Under the pieces are notes generated by a model, which was given only the letters and a program-made list of their open reading frames with translations, made no database searches and was not told the DNA's origin. From Bacteroidales bacterium (GTDB taxonomy: Bacteria > Bacteroidota > Bacteroidia > Bacteroidales > UBA10428), in the NCBI GenBank assembly GCA_016938235.1, contig JAFGVA010000121.1, positions 62,001-126,000 on the forward strand: DNA of 64,000 nucleotides, read 5' to 3'. The position numbers and the translations under genes were made by a program. Positions 25,936 through 36,018 of the stretch are shown here, piece by piece (position 1 is the stretch's first letter; every line of letters begins with the position of its first letter).

Positions 25936-26929
25936 TGTTTTCGAATTTAGCCGCCATGTATATTTCCAGTAATTTTGATTCATGGTCAGAATTAATAGTA
26001 TAAAATTCGATAGAGGCAGGTATAAGTATGGTTTCTCCTTTATTGATATTTATTGCTTCAGTGTCGTCGTAAGAAATGGTTGCATTTCCTTCAATTCCCA
26101 TGTAAATAATGAAAGAATCGAATATCCGCATATCTCTTTCCAAAGTTCCTTTTATTTCCAGAAGGTTAGTAGTAAAATACCGACAATCAGCAAGGTTTAC
26201 AGCTTCATTTTTTTTCGGAATGTATGGTGTTTTTATATCATCCCTGAATTTATAATCAATAACATCAACAGCCTCTTCGGTATGCAAATCTCTTGAATTT
26301 CCTTGTGCATCTTTACGGTTATAATCGTAAACCCTGTATGTGATGTTAGATGTTTGTTGAATTTCGGCAAGCAGAATACCTTTTCCAATTGCATGAATTC
26401 TTCCGGCAGGCATAAAAAATACATCACCAGGCTTTACTTCCACTGTGTTCAGAATATCGGGCAAGGTGTTGTTGTTGAGGTGTTTAATGTATTCTTTTTT
26501 TGATACTTCTTTACTAAATCCTGAAATAAGTTTCGAGCCTTCATCGGCTTGCATTACATACCACATTTCGGTTTTGCCAAAAGAATGGTGTCGTTGTGCT
26601 GCTATATTGTCATTAGGGTGAACCTGTATTGATAGGTCGTTGCAGGCATCAATAAATTTAATTAAAATTGGAAAGTCGGTGCCAAACTGACTAAAAATTT
26701 TCTGTCCGACAAGGTCTCCCATATAAACTTCGATTAATTCCTGCAGATTATTACCGGCCAGAAATCCGTTTTCAACAACAGAAATGTTTCCTTCAACTCC
26801 CGATATTTCCCAGCTTTCTCCGGCTTGATCCGAGGCTTTTTCTTTGTTTAAGACGGTTCTGAGTTTCGACCCGCCCCAAATAGGTTCTTTAATAATTGGC
26901 TCAAATTTTAAAGGATAAAGCTTATTCAC
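25925..26929 (-). CDS. manA: Class I mannose-6-phosphate isomerase (GTG start)
   Basis: 334 residues from a GTG at 26929 (read as MNKLYPLKFEPIIKEPIWGG), which fits the usual family start; a TTG eight codons upstream is possible. Converts mannose-6-P and fructose-6-P. The zinc ligands fit the family pattern: QVHPND, KTEMWYV and a histidine in GRIHAIG. The C-terminal cupin part is short, as in the Bacteroidota/Firmicutes form. A TACTTTTG promoter box lies upstream. Possible use in GDP-mannose or polysaccharide synthesis is inference. Confidence 0.9.
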   Translation of the reverse strand: MNKLYPLKFEPIIKEPIWGGSKLRTVLNKEKASDQAGESWEISGVEGNISVVENGFLAGNNLQELIEVYMGDLVGQKIFSQFGTDFPILIKFIDACNDLSIQVHPNDNIAAQRHHSFGKTEMWYVMQADEGSKLISGFSKEVSKKEYIKHLNNNTLPDILNTVEVKPGDVFFMPAGRIHAIGKGILLAEIQQTSNITYRVYDYNRKDAQGNSRDLHTEEAVDVIDYKFRDDIKTPYIPKKNEAVNLADCRYFTTNLLEIKGTLERDMRIFDSFIIYMGIEGNATISYDDTEAININKGETILIPASIEFYTINSDHESKLLEIYMAAKFENNED

Positions 26930-27007
26930 AGGAAAAAATTTTAAATTAGACAAGGCACAAAATGTGATTTCAATTTAATTTTGAATAGATGAAATTATAT
27001 TTTGGCA

Positions 27008-27042
27008 CAAAAGTATTTAAAAAAAAACTAAAACCTGCCAAA
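27008..27042 (-). promoter_or_regulatory. Putative manA-engB promoter
   Basis: The minus strand has TTTG (27039-27042), a 23-base spacer and TACTTTTG (27008-27015). Transcription would start some 70 bases before the manA GTG. The spacer is at the long end of the accepted range. Confidence 0.5.
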
Positions 27043-27046
27043 TAAA

Positions 27047-27757
27047 ATGCTCGATTCACTAAACCTAAAACAAGTTCTGTTTCTTGATATTGAAACGGTT
27101 CCCCAAAAGCCCGCATTTAATGAATTACCTGAAGAATTCAAGAAATTATGGGACAAAAAGTCATCGTTTTTCAGAAAAGATGAACAGGAAGCTGCCGATG
27201 TTTACGAACGTGCCGGAATTTATGCCGAATTCGGAAAAATTATCTGTATCTCGGTAGGAGCTGTGACCGGAGAAAGAGATAATTACGGATTTAAACTAAA
27301 ATCGTTTTATGGCGATGACGAAGTAAAGCTACTATCTGAGTTTTACGAAATGGTTGAAAAGTTAAACCATACAAAGCAACTTAGATTTTGTGCTCATAAT
27401 GGAAAAGAATTTGACTATCCGTATTTATCCAGAAGAATGTTGATTAATAAGGTAAAGTTACCCGATATACTTGATATAGCAGGCAAAAAACCCTGGGAGG
27501 TGAATCATCTCGACACGCTTGAATTATGGAAGTTTGGAGACTACAAACACTATACTTCACTTGATTTACTTACTCACGTTTTTGATATTCCCAGTCCGAA
27601 GCAGGATATTGACGGGAGCATGGTAGCCCGGGTTTTCTATGAAGAAAAAGACCTTGAGAAAATTAAGGTGTATTGTGAGCATGATGTTGTTGCTGTTGCC
27701 CAGCTTTTAATGAGGTATATGGGTTTGCCTTTAATTGAATCAATAATCTACAGTTAA
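27047..27757 (+). CDS. PolB-like 3'-5' exonuclease family protein
   Basis: 236 residues. A DnaQ/RNase H-like exonuclease of the predicted PolB-type class (PF10108): ExoI is FLDIETVP near residue 15, ExoII is CAHNGKEFDYPYLSRRM, ExoIII is YCEHDVVAVAQLLMRY near the C-terminus, so all four acidic residues are present. It has no polymerase part. Likely a cytoplasmic DNA or RNA exonuclease; the physiological role is not known. It is divergent from manA and convergent with the hydrolase gene downstream. Confidence 0.9.
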   Translation: MLDSLNLKQVLFLDIETVPQKPAFNELPEEFKKLWDKKSSFFRKDEQEAADVYERAGIYAEFGKIICISVGAVTGERDNYGFKLKSFYGDDEVKLLSEFYEMVEKLNHTKQLRFCAHNGKEFDYPYLSRRMLINKVKLPDILDIAGKKPWEVNHLDTLELWKFGDYKHYTSLDLLTHVFDIPSPKQDIDGSMVARVFYEEKDLEKIKVYCEHDVVAVAQLLMRYMGLPLIESIIYS

Positions 27758-27762
27758 AAAAG

Positions 27763-28560
27763 TTAACCAAGAAAGTTCAGCACCGTTTGAATGAAGCGCT
27801 CTGTTTCCTGGGCATGCAACCAGTGTCCCGAGTTTTCAAAAGTTTCAAATACTGCATTTGGGAACACATCGGGTATAGCATTCATCTCTTCATTAGTTAT
27901 ATAGGGCGATATTCCTCCCCGGATAAAAAGCGCAGGTATAAAACTTTGTATACCAAGCTTTACAGGAGGTGCTGCGTCAACTACCTGGTCAATATTATTC
28001 CTTAGAGCTTCCACATTGAGCTGCCATGCGAATTTCCCCTTTGAGTTTCTCTTTAGGTTTTTTAGCAAAAATTTGGCAATATGTTTGTCCTGAGTTACTT
28101 CGGTGAAATAGTTTTCAATTACTGTACGATTCTCAAGATGCTGAATGGGCGCGTTTGCAAATCCTTCCAGTATTTTTCGGTGAAAATCAATTTGGGGCTT
28201 AAATGCTTTCTGGTCGAGGTATGAGTAGGGTGAAATATCCACACAAATCAGTTTTTCAATTTGTCCCGGATGCTGCAGCGTAAATGTGATGGCAGTTTTG
28301 CCTCCCATCGAATGTCCCAGAAGATAAAACCGTTCGAGCTGAAGCAGGTTTGTAAGCTCTTTCAGATCAAGAGCCATTTCATCGTAGTTATGCAAAGCAC
28401 TGTGTGGAGACTTTCCGTGGTTTCTCTGATCAACAAGTATAACAGTGAAATTATCTGACAGAATTCTGGCAATATTCAACCAATTGTGTCCTGAGCCATA
28501 CAATCCATGAAGAATCACCAATGCAGGGCCATTCCCGATTTTTTCAAAGAACAGATTCAT
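27763..28560 (-). CDS. Alpha/beta hydrolase (YbfF-like esterase)
   Basis: 265 residues with the alpha/beta hydrolase layout: oxyanion motif LHGLYGSGHNW, VDQRNHGKSPHS, nucleophile elbow LGHSMGGKTAI with the catalytic serine, and the last histidine in FENSGHWLHAQ. These are the marks of YbfF-type acyl-CoA/ester hydrolases. The start ATG overlaps the pdxJ stop by one base (TAATG), so the two genes are translationally coupled. The substrate is unknown. Confidence 0.9.
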   Translation of the reverse strand: MNLFFEKIGNGPALVILHGLYGSGHNWLNIARILSDNFTVILVDQRNHGKSPHSALHNYDEMALDLKELTNLLQLERFYLLGHSMGGKTAITFTLQHPGQIEKLICVDISPYSYLDQKAFKPQIDFHRKILEGFANAPIQHLENRTVIENYFTEVTQDKHIAKFLLKNLKRNSKGKFAWQLNVEALRNNIDQVVDAAPPVKLGIQSFIPALFIRGGISPYITNEEMNAIPDVFPNAVFETFENSGHWLHAQETERFIQTVLNFLG

Positions 28561-29273
28561 TATGTTAATTCGGCCAGGTACAATTTTATGGTTTTTTCAA
28601 GGCCAATATAAAGTGCATCTGCAATGAGGGCATGTCCAATAGACACTTCAAGCAATCCCGGAATATTTTCATTGAAATAGCGCAGGTTTTCAAGGCTGAG
28701 ATCATGGCCGGCATTTATTCCAAGTCCAACTTTTTGGGCTTCCCTGGCAGCTTTAATAAAGGGAGCAATTGCAAATTCTTTATTTACAGGATAGTTGGTA
28801 GCATAAGGTTCTGTATAGAGTTCCACCCTGTCGGTTTTAGTTTTGGCAGCTGCTTCAAAATGGGGTAACTCTGTTCCTGTAAAAATGGAAGTTCTGATAC
28901 CATTTTTGTGGAATTCGCTAATAACTTCTGTTAAAAAAGACTGGTTTTTAATGGTGTCCCAACCTGCGCTTGATGTAATAGCTTCAGGAGGATCCGGCAC
29001 CAGGGTAACCTGGGTTGGTTTTACCGAGCAAACCAAATCAATAAATTGTTTTGACGGATAACCTTCAATATTAAACTCGGTAGTTATAGCTGGTTTTATA
29101 TCGTAAACATCCTGTTTTTTAATATGACGTTCATCTGGCCTGGGGTGCACTGTGATGCCCTCAGCTCCGAATTTCTGACAATCTGCAGCTGCCTTTAAAA
29201 CATTAGGAATGTTTCCGCCCCTGGAGTTTCTTAATGTTGCAATTTTGTTTATATTTACACTTAATCTGGTCAT
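28560..29273 (-). CDS. pdxJ: Pyridoxine 5'-phosphate synthase
   Basis: 237 residues, full family length. Joins 1-deoxyxylulose 5-phosphate and 3-amino-2-oxopropyl phosphate in vitamin B6 synthesis. Visible family parts: [17 protein letters not shown] at the N-terminus, [24 protein letters not shown], and [13 protein letters not shown] with [11 protein letters not shown] at the C-terminus. A TACTTTTG box lies 20-28 bases upstream (29294-29301). It is coupled to the hydrolase gene behind it. Confidence 0.95.
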   Translation of the reverse strand: MTRLSVNINKIATLRNSRGGNIPNVLKAAADCQKFGAEGITVHPRPDERHIKKQDVYDIKPAITTEFNIEGYPSKQFIDLVCSVKPTQVTLVPDPPEAITSSAGWDTIKNQSFLTEVISEFHKNGIRTSIFTGTELPHFEAAAKTKTDRVELYTEPYATNYPVNKEFAIAPFIKAAREAQKVGLGINAGHDLSLENLRYFNENIPGLLEVSIGHALIADALYIGLEKTIKLYLAELT

Positions 29274-29293
29274 CAGAGAATAATTATACTCTG

Positions 29294-29301
29294 CAAAAGT
29301 A
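29294..29301 (-). promoter_or_regulatory. -7 promoter element of pdxJ (TACTTTTG)
   Basis: The minus strand reads TACTTTTG 21 bases before the pdxJ start. No clean TTG at the expected -33 distance. Confidence 0.45.
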
Positions 29302-29326
29302 ACAGGTTTTTCATATTAGTTCAGAA

Positions 29327-29992
29327 ATGCTGGCAAAAGATTTAATATCAGACGTTATTCCTGCCTTAAAAACCTCAGATAGTGGCCAAAAGGCACTTTA
29401 CTGGATGGATATTTTCAGGATATCGCATTTGCCTATTGTGAATAATGAAGATTTTCTGGGGCTGATATCCGATAAGGATATTTACGACCATAATATGGCT
29501 GAAGAACCCATTGGCAACCATAGTTTGTCTTTATTCAGCCCCTATGTTTTGACGGATCAGCATGTTTATGAGGTTATGGAAGTAGCTTCTGAGTTACAGT
29601 TAACAGTGATTCCGGTGCTTGATTCAGACAACAGGTTTCAGGGAGTTATCACCCTGACAGATTTGTTACATTTTTTTGCTGATGTTTCGGCATTAAAGCA
29701 ACCTGGTGGAATTATTGTGCTCGAACTGAATACAAATGATTACTCTATGTCGCAGATTGCTCAAATAGTTGAGAGCAACGATGCTAAAATTCTAAGCAGC
29801 TATATAACCAGTTCTCATCAGTCCACAAAAATGGAAGTAACCCTTAAAATTAACCGGAAAGATTTATCCGCAATTATTCAAACTTTCTTACGTTACAATT
29901 ACGAAATTAAAGCATCTTTTATGGATGAAAACGATCTGAATTCACTTTACGAAAACAGGTATGATTCATTCATGAAATATTTAAGCATCTAA
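29327..29992 (+). CDS. CBS-domain protein
   Basis: 221 residues. Two CBS motifs in the first 130 residues (RISHLPIVNNEDFLGLISDK and LTVIPVLDSDNRFQGVITLT), followed by an ACT-like C-terminal part (GGIIVLELNTNDYSMSQIAQ). CBS pairs bind adenine nucleotides or S-adenosylmethionine. The neighbour nadK begins 13 bases after its stop, and this CBS-nadK order is common in the phylum, so a role in sensing adenine or NAD nucleotides is a fair guess but not shown. Confidence 0.88.
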   Translation: MLAKDLISDVIPALKTSDSGQKALYWMDIFRISHLPIVNNEDFLGLISDKDIYDHNMAEEPIGNHSLSLFSPYVLTDQHVYEVMEVASELQLTVIPVLDSDNRFQGVITLTDLLHFFADVSALKQPGGIIVLELNTNDYSMSQIAQIVESNDAKILSSYITSSHQSTKMEVTLKINRKDLSAIIQTFLRYNYEIKASFMDENDLNSLYENRYDSFMKYLSI

Positions 29993-30004
29993 GTTTTTCT
30001 TTTC

Positions 30005-30886
30005 ATGAAGATTGCAATTTTTGGCAAAAGCATTTCGCAGGAATTTCATATTCACATTGTAGAATTAATTGACAGGCTTAAATCTGAAAAGGTTGAAATA
30101 AGTATTTATTTGCCTTTTTTCAACATAATAAAGTCTGTATGCAGTTTAAATGAAGTCGATTGCAGTTTTTTCAGTACGCCTTTTGAATGTCCCGACGATA
30201 TCAATTTTTTAGTTACTATTGGAGGCGATGGAACATTTCTGGAAAGTATTCTGTTTCTTAAAAGTTCAGACATACCGGCAATTGGTATTAACACCGGTCG
30301 ATTAGGGTATCTTGCTACTATTGCCCGCGATGAAATATCAAAAGCTTTTGATGCAATTTTTAGTAATAATTACAAGCTTGAAGAAAGATCCCTGCTTAGA
30401 GTTGAGACAGACATTGATCTTTTCGACGGGTATAATTTTGCCCTAAACGAAGTTACAATTCAAAAGATTGATTCATCGCTTTTAAGCATAGATACCTGGA
30501 TAAATGGTGAATTTTTGAATACATTCTGGACAGATGGCCTGATTATTGCAACCCCAACCGGGTCAACTGCGTATTCATTAAGTGTGGGTGGCCCAATTGT
30601 GATGCCGGGATCGTGCAATTTTACAATTGCACCCATTGCATCGCATAACCTTTCGGTAAGGCCGATTGTGGTTCACGACAATGTTGTGATTGAAGCACAG
30701 GTGAAATCGAGAAACGATAAATACCTGTTAACTGCTGATAATCGGACACATATATTGAATGTTTCCGAAAGAAAACTAACTATACGGAAAACAAAATTTA
30801 TACTAAAATTGTTAATTTTACCATATAATAGTTATTTTAACACACTCAGGAATAAATTGATGTGGGGTATGGATAAAAGAAATTGA
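30005..30886 (+). CDS. nadK: NAD kinase
   Basis: 293 residues. Phosphorylates NAD to NADP. Signature GGDGTFLES at about residue 75 and the conserved TPTGSTAYSLSVGGPIV with the following APIASHNLSVRPIV. The length is normal. It follows the CBS gene closely, so both are probably one unit; a CCTAATGATTAGG inverted repeat lies just after the stop. Confidence 0.96.
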   Translation: MKIAIFGKSISQEFHIHIVELIDRLKSEKVEISIYLPFFNIIKSVCSLNEVDCSFFSTPFECPDDINFLVTIGGDGTFLESILFLKSSDIPAIGINTGRLGYLATIARDEISKAFDAIFSNNYKLEERSLLRVETDIDLFDGYNFALNEVTIQKIDSSLLSIDTWINGEFLNTFWTDGLIIATPTGSTAYSLSVGGPIVMPGSCNFTIAPIASHNLSVRPIVVHDNVVIEAQVKSRNDKYLLTADNRTHILNVSERKLTIRKTKFILKLLILPYNSYFNTLRNKLMWGMDKRN

Positions 30887-30892
30887 TAAGTA

Positions 30893-30905
30893 CCTAATGA
30901 TTAGG
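30893..30905. repeat. Short inverted repeat after nadK
   Basis: CCTAAT-G-ATTAGG, 6-bp arms around one base, located seven bases after the nadK stop and followed by T-rich DNA. It may be a weak terminator or a regulator site for the next gene. Confidence 0.35.
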
Positions 30906-30965
30906 AATATTTTTTATTTTACTATAAAAAGTATAACTTTCAGTTTTCTACTTAATTAGAGAAGA

Positions 30966-31760
30966 ATGAACAGAAGAGGGGTAAAAATAGTTTTGTTATT
31001 CATAATTTCATTTTTCATTTGTTCTGATAGTTTGTTTGGACAAAGATGGAAGTTGAAACGTTATGAAGTAGGACTGGGGGTTGGCACCACGCAAATATTT
31101 GGGGATATTGGAGGGTCAGCTGATGAAAGTAATTGGTTTGGTATTAAAGATATTAAATTCGATGAAACCAAGCTTTCCTATGCCGGAAACATCAGGTATA
31201 AAATAAACCCCTATTTTACTGTTAAAACCAATTTAATTTATGGTTTTGGCGAAGGTTCTGATGTTGGTACCAGGAATGATCGTGGAAGAGGGTATCACAC
31301 CAAAATGTTTGAAGCATCCGGTATTTTTGAATATTACTTCCTGAGAGAAGATAAAGGCTATCGTTCTGCCGCTATGTATAACAAACGGGGTATGTTAAAT
31401 AACTATAGTTCTACGGCGGCCTATGTTTTTGTTGGATTTGGCGCAAACATGTCCAACACTGTTCATGCCGATACCATGCCCATTATTGGTGGTTATGACC
31501 TATACAAAGCCAAAAATACAGCACCCGTCATTCCATTTGGTATCGGAATTAAATATATTATTGATGAAAGTATTTATGTAAATGCCGATTTTGGCTACCG
31601 CGTTGCTTTGAACGATTATGTTGAGGGCTATAAAACATTGGCATCTAAATACCCCGATGTATACTACTTCTTTACAGTTTCTGTTAATTACAGGCTGAAA
31701 ACTTCACGCAGGAATATACCGGCATTTCTGGATTTTAAATACAGCAAATTTGGGTATTAA
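30966..31760 (+). CDS. DUF6089 family outer-membrane type protein
   Basis: 264 residues. Signal peptide ending in SLFGQ, then RYEVGLGVGTTQIFGDIGG, the start pattern of DUF6089 proteins, and alternating strands to a final aromatic strand (FTVSVNYRLK) before a short tail. Such proteins often sit beside uppS/bamA in Bacteroidota. It precedes a second, related gene by 208 bases. The function is unknown; an outer-membrane barrel is inferred. Confidence 0.8.
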   Translation: MNRRGVKIVLLFIISFFICSDSLFGQRWKLKRYEVGLGVGTTQIFGDIGGSADESNWFGIKDIKFDETKLSYAGNIRYKINPYFTVKTNLIYGFGEGSDVGTRNDRGRGYHTKMFEASGIFEYYFLREDKGYRSAAMYNKRGMLNNYSSTAAYVFVGFGANMSNTVHADTMPIIGGYDLYKAKNTAPVIPFGIGIKYIIDESIYVNADFGYRVALNDYVEGYKTLASKYPDVYYFFTVSVNYRLKTSRRNIPAFLDFKYSKFGY

Positions 31761-31968
31761 ATATTTGATGGTTTCCATTAAGATTAAGTTATTCAAAAGC
31801 CAGTTAACTTTTTTTATGTTTTTTTATTAAAAATTCTCACCTTGGGCGCTAAAAACTTGTATTAAAACGTTTAATATTGCGCATAAGTTTTATTCCGATA
31901 AAACCTCACGTTAGAAATACACATTTATTCAGAAAAGCAGTAAATGTTTTTTTTACCTGAAGTTTTAA

Positions 31969-32673
31969 ATGACGAATAAACTAAAAACTAAAAATCACGT
32001 GAAAAAAACTGTATTTTTTATTCTTGGTCTGGTTCTTTCGACATCATTATTTGCTCAAAGAAAAGTTGATCTGGGATTTATCGGTGGCACCGATTTTTAT
32101 TTGGGAGATATCAATTCAACCCGCTTGTTTTACTCGCCCAGGTATGCTGTAGGGCCAATTTTCAGATACAATATCGACGACAGAGTTTCTGTCAGGTTCC
32201 ATGGAGTATATGCAAATTTATCGGGCACCGACAGCGATTTCGAAAATAATATTACTAAAAGGCCAACACCGGTTAGTTTTTCGGTTAACCTGGTAAACAT
32301 AGCCAGCCAGGTAGAATATAATTTTTTCGATTATAAAACAGGTATCGAAGCCGGAGAATTCACTCCATATATGTTTGGAGGCATTGGATATTCTATGGTG
32401 TTATCTTCTACAGTTGAAAACTCCGGAGTTTCACCGGAACAACATTTTACAATACCATTTGGTGTTGGAAGCAAATTAAATGTTACCCGCAGAATGAGCG
32501 CAGGAGTTGAGTGGAGTATGAATAAAGCATTCTCCGACAGGCTTGATGGCGTTATTTCTCCATTAGACGATGCCGAATTATTAATGTTCAATAATGACTG
32601 GTATAGTTTCTTTGGACTTTTTATTACCTATAAGTTTTTTAAATTTGCAGCCGATTGTCCGACATATGATTAG
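31969..32673 (+). CDS. DUF6089-like outer-membrane type protein, second copy
   Basis: 234 residues, distantly like the preceding protein: LGFIGGTDFYLGDINS corresponds to its GVGTTQIFGDIGG start, and the strand pattern ends in FFGLFITYKFFK. The signal peptide (TVFFILGLVLSTSLFAQ) is preceded by ten polar residues; a GTG at 31999 would remove them and may be the true start. The gene ends 11 bases before uppS, so it probably belongs to the uppS-bamA operon. Confidence 0.75.
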   Translation: MTNKLKTKNHVKKTVFFILGLVLSTSLFAQRKVDLGFIGGTDFYLGDINSTRLFYSPRYAVGPIFRYNIDDRVSVRFHGVYANLSGTDSDFENNITKRPTPVSFSVNLVNIASQVEYNFFDYKTGIEAGEFTPYMFGGIGYSMVLSSTVENSGVSPEQHFTIPFGVGSKLNVTRRMSAGVEWSMNKAFSDRLDGVISPLDDAELLMFNNDWYSFFGLFITYKFFKFAADCPTYD

Positions 32674-32684
32674 AAAAGTTACTA

Positions 32685-33443
32685 ATGATTAATAAAGAGC
32701 AGCTTGATATAGAAAGGCTTCCGGCGCATATTGCTATTATTATGGATGGCAATGGACGATGGGCAAAGAAAAAGGGAAATCCACGGGTCTTTGGGCATAA
32801 AAATGGAGTAGCAGCCGTTCGCGATACAGTTGAGGGTGCAGCAGAACTAGGAATTAAATATTTGACTTTATATGCTTTTTCAACTGAGAATTGGAATAGA
32901 CCAAGAACCGAAGTTGATGCTTTAATGTCATTATTGGTTAACACCATAAATAAGGAAACAAAAACACTGTTAGACAATAATGTTCGGTTAGCAGCTATTG
33001 GTGATATTGAGTCTTTACCATCAAATGTTGCAGCAAATTTAAGAGGTGCAATAGACAAGACCAAAACCAATACAGGTTTAACCCTTGTTTTGGCGCTTAG
33101 TTACAGTGCCAGGTGGGAAATTATTAAGGCTGTAAAAAACATTGCAGAAGAAGTTAAGTCTGGTAAACTTAATGTTAGCGAAATTGATAATACCACCTTC
33201 AGCAACTACCTTACCACTAAAGAAATACCAGATCCTGAGTTGTTAATTCGAACAAGTGGCGAATCGCGAATCAGTAATTTCTTGTTATGGCAGATAGCAT
33301 ACTCAGAGCTGTATTTTACACATGTTTTATGGCCCGATTTCAGAAGAGAAAATCTGTATGAAGCTATAGCAGATTATCAATGTCGGGAGCGAAGGTTTGG
33401 GAAAACAAGCGATCAGGTATCAGAAAAAATTCAAAGTAAATAG
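32685..33443 (+). CDS. uppS: Isoprenyl transferase (undecaprenyl diphosphate synthase)
   Basis: 252 residues. Makes the C55 lipid carrier for cell-wall synthesis. The catalytic aspartate is D21 in IIMDGNGRWAKKKG; LTLYAFSTENWNRP and ELLIRTSGESRISNFLLWQ are the other conserved parts, and the YFTHVLWPDF end is complete. It is the first of a tight plus-strand run uppS-bamA-ompH-ompH, the usual envelope operon in this phylum. Confidence 0.96.
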   Translation: MINKEQLDIERLPAHIAIIMDGNGRWAKKKGNPRVFGHKNGVAAVRDTVEGAAELGIKYLTLYAFSTENWNRPRTEVDALMSLLVNTINKETKTLLDNNVRLAAIGDIESLPSNVAANLRGAIDKTKTNTGLTLVLALSYSARWEIIKAVKNIAEEVKSGKLNVSEIDNTTFSNYLTTKEIPDPELLIRTSGESRISNFLLWQIAYSELYFTHVLWPDFRRENLYEAIADYQCRERRFGKTSDQVSEKIQSK

Positions 33444-33454
33444 TTAAATCAGCA

Positions 33455-35959
33455 ATGCGTAAATTTTTAGTTTTATTTTTCATAGTATTTCAAATACTAA
33501 ATACTTTTTCACAGGAAGTCAATACAGACTCTCTTCAGGTTATAGATTATTCAAGAACAAGAGAATATGTTATTGCTGAGATAAAAGTTACCGGGGTTAA
33601 GTATTTAAACCCAACACACCTGGTTAGTATCTCGGGATTACACAGGGGACAGGAAATAACAATTCCGGGTTCAGACATTTCAAATGCAATAAAGAATTAC
33701 TGGAGACATGGCTTATTTGCCGATGTTAAAATTATTATTACCAAAATTGAGGGTACCAATGTTTACCTTGAGATTCAACTTGTTGAGCAACCCCGTATGA
33801 GCGATTTAATTATTAGCGGTATAAAAAAAGCAGAACAAGATGACATTAAAGAAAAGATAGAACTGAAAAAAGGCACCCAGATAACAGATAATATTATTAA
33901 TAATACTGTTACGATAATTAAACGTCATTACATCGAAAAGGGGTTTTTTAATATTGATCTAAATATCCGGCAAAAAGCTGATACTGCAGGACAAAACAGG
34001 GTTGTTCTTTATATTGATATTGATAAAAATGAACGCGTAAAAATCGAGGAAATTATTTTCGAGGATAATGAAGTTTTTACAGATAAAAAACTAAGACATA
34101 ACCTCAAGAAAACAAAACAAAGAGACCTGAATATTTTTAAGGGGTCGAAATACATCGAAGCTGATTATAAGGAAGATAAGATTAAACTTATTGATTTCTA
34201 CAACAAAAACGGATATCGTGATGCAAAAATCGTTAAGGAAGAACTTTACCCGATTAACGAAGAACGCGTTGGTCTGAAGTTAACTATGTATGAAGGAAAT
34301 CAATACTACATCAGGAATATTCGTTGGGTTGGAAACACAAAGTATCCTTCGGAGTATCTGACCAGGGTGCTTGGCATAAAAGAAAAACAAATCTACGATA
34401 AACAGCATCTCGAAGACAGGTTGAATATGGACGAAGATGCCATATCAACATTGTACATGGATAATGGTTACCTGTTCTTTTCAGTGACACCTGTTGAAAT
34501 GAAAGTTGAGGAAGATTCGGTAGATCTGGAATTAAGGATTTACGAAGGAAATCCTGCAACTATCAGCCAGATAATAATAAACGGGAATACCAAAACGAAT
34601 GAACACGTTGTTCGTCGTGAACTGTATACCAGACCTGGTGAGTTGTTTAGCAAGTCCGACCTGATGCGTTCATATAGGGAGATTGCCAATTTAGGACATT
34701 TTAATCCGGAAAACATAGGCGTTGATCCCTTACCCAACCAGGCAGACGGAACAGTAGATATTAAATATACACTCGAAGAACGAGCCAATGATCAGCTTGA
34801 ACTTTCTGGCGGCTGGGGTGGCGGCTATGGTTTTGTAGGATCGGTAGGGGTTAAATTTACAAATCTTGCTGTTGGTAAAATTCTTGATAAATCGGCATGG
34901 AGACCCGTTCCAACAGGTGATGGACAGACTTTTTCGATAAGAGCCCAATCAAATATCCGCTATCAGGGTTTTAATATGTCTTTTCTTGAACCCTGGTTTG
35001 GAGGTAAAAAACCAAATTCGTTATCTATTTCTACAAATTATACTATCATACGATACTTAACCAGCAGTGGTTTAAAATATACAACAAAAGGCACCTTCCA
35101 AACACTTGGCGGAGCCGTTGGTTTTGGAAAGAGATTAAAGTGGCCCGATGATTATTTTAGTATTTATTCAGAACTTGGATATAATCAGTATAAGTTAAAT
35201 GATTATCCGGGTTATCCCTTAAATTCAGGAAGTTATAATCTTGTAACCTTTAAGAATGTTCTAAGCAGAAGTTCGCAGGACCAGATGATATATCCGCGTA
35301 AAGGTTCGGCACTTAGCCTTACTGTAACAGTAACTCCGCCATTTTCATTAATTAACGGCAAAGATTATAGTAAATTAGAATATACCGAGAAATTCAAAAA
35401 TATTGAATTCCATAAATGGGTATTCAAGTCGGCATGGTACACACAGATAGCCGGTGACCTTGTTCTGGCATTGAAATCCGAATTTGGTGCTTTAGGTTTT
35501 TATAATGAAAATATTGGCTACCCGGTATTTGAAAAATTTGATATGGGAGGCAGTGGTCTGTCTGGTTATACTATGATGGGAACAGATGTTATACCATTAA
35601 GAGGATATCAGGATGGGGCTTTGACGCCAAAAAAAACCTATATTACCGAAGATAATTACACATCAACCTATGATAATGGGAATGTATACACTAGATTTTA
35701 TTCAGAATTAAGATACCCAATATCCCTTAATCCCTCGGCTACATTATACGGGTTGGTATTCCTCGAAGGAGGTAATGTATGGGATGAATGGGATAAGTTT
35801 AATCCATATGCAATAAAACGTTCTGCCGGCGTGGGTATCAGGGCATTTCTGCCTATGTTTGGGCTCCTCGGATTTGACTGGGGTTATGGATTTGATTATC
35901 TTGATGATGGATCGGGTAAAAAAGGAGAATTCCATTTCATAATTGGTCAACAATTGTAA
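33455..35959 (+). CDS. bamA: Outer membrane protein assembly factor BamA
   Basis: 834 residues: signal peptide (LVLFFIVFQILNTFSQ), five POTRA domains over about residues 35-430 (for example YVIAEIKVTGVKYLNPTHLV, RVKIEEIIFEDNEVFTDKKL, ATISQIIINGNTKTNEHVVR) and an Omp85 barrel to the end with the GFDWGYGFDY and FHFIIGQQL terminal strand. BamA inserts barrels into the outer membrane. The gene starts 11 bases after uppS and is followed by two chaperone genes. Confidence 0.96.
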   Translation: MRKFLVLFFIVFQILNTFSQEVNTDSLQVIDYSRTREYVIAEIKVTGVKYLNPTHLVSISGLHRGQEITIPGSDISNAIKNYWRHGLFADVKIIITKIEGTNVYLEIQLVEQPRMSDLIISGIKKAEQDDIKEKIELKKGTQITDNIINNTVTIIKRHYIEKGFFNIDLNIRQKADTAGQNRVVLYIDIDKNERVKIEEIIFEDNEVFTDKKLRHNLKKTKQRDLNIFKGSKYIEADYKEDKIKLIDFYNKNGYRDAKIVKEELYPINEERVGLKLTMYEGNQYYIRNIRWVGNTKYPSEYLTRVLGIKEKQIYDKQHLEDRLNMDEDAISTLYMDNGYLFFSVTPVEMKVEEDSVDLELRIYEGNPATISQIIINGNTKTNEHVVRRELYTRPGELFSKSDLMRSYREIANLGHFNPENIGVDPLPNQADGTVDIKYTLEERANDQLELSGGWGGGYGFVGSVGVKFTNLAVGKILDKSAWRPVPTGDGQTFSIRAQSNIRYQGFNMSFLEPWFGGKKPNSLSISTNYTIIRYLTSSGLKYTTKGTFQTLGGAVGFGKRLKWPDDYFSIYSELGYNQYKLNDYPGYPLNSGSYNLVTFKNVLSRSSQDQMIYPRKGSALSLTVTVTPPFSLINGKDYSKLEYTEKFKNIEFHKWVFKSAWYTQIAGDLVLALKSEFGALGFYNENIGYPVFEKFDMGGSGLSGYTMMGTDVIPLRGYQDGALTPKKTYITEDNYTSTYDNGNVYTRFYSELRYPISLNPSATLYGLVFLEGGNVWDEWDKFNPYAIKRSAGVGIRAFLPMFGLLGFDWGYGFDYLDDGSGKKGEFHFIIGQQL

Positions 35960-36018
35960 ATTTGGAATAATATTTGATACAGCTTAGGAAACAAAAAAAA
36001 CTCCAAAAAGAAATTATT

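Noticed and set aside
30887..32684. Tandem duplication of DUF6089 genes as a recent event
   Set aside because: The two proteins share the start pattern only; the DNA is not similar, so the duplication, if any, is old.
32639..33070. 143-codon open frame opposite uppS
   Set aside because: Lies entirely against a well-conserved essential gene; no recognisable domain.
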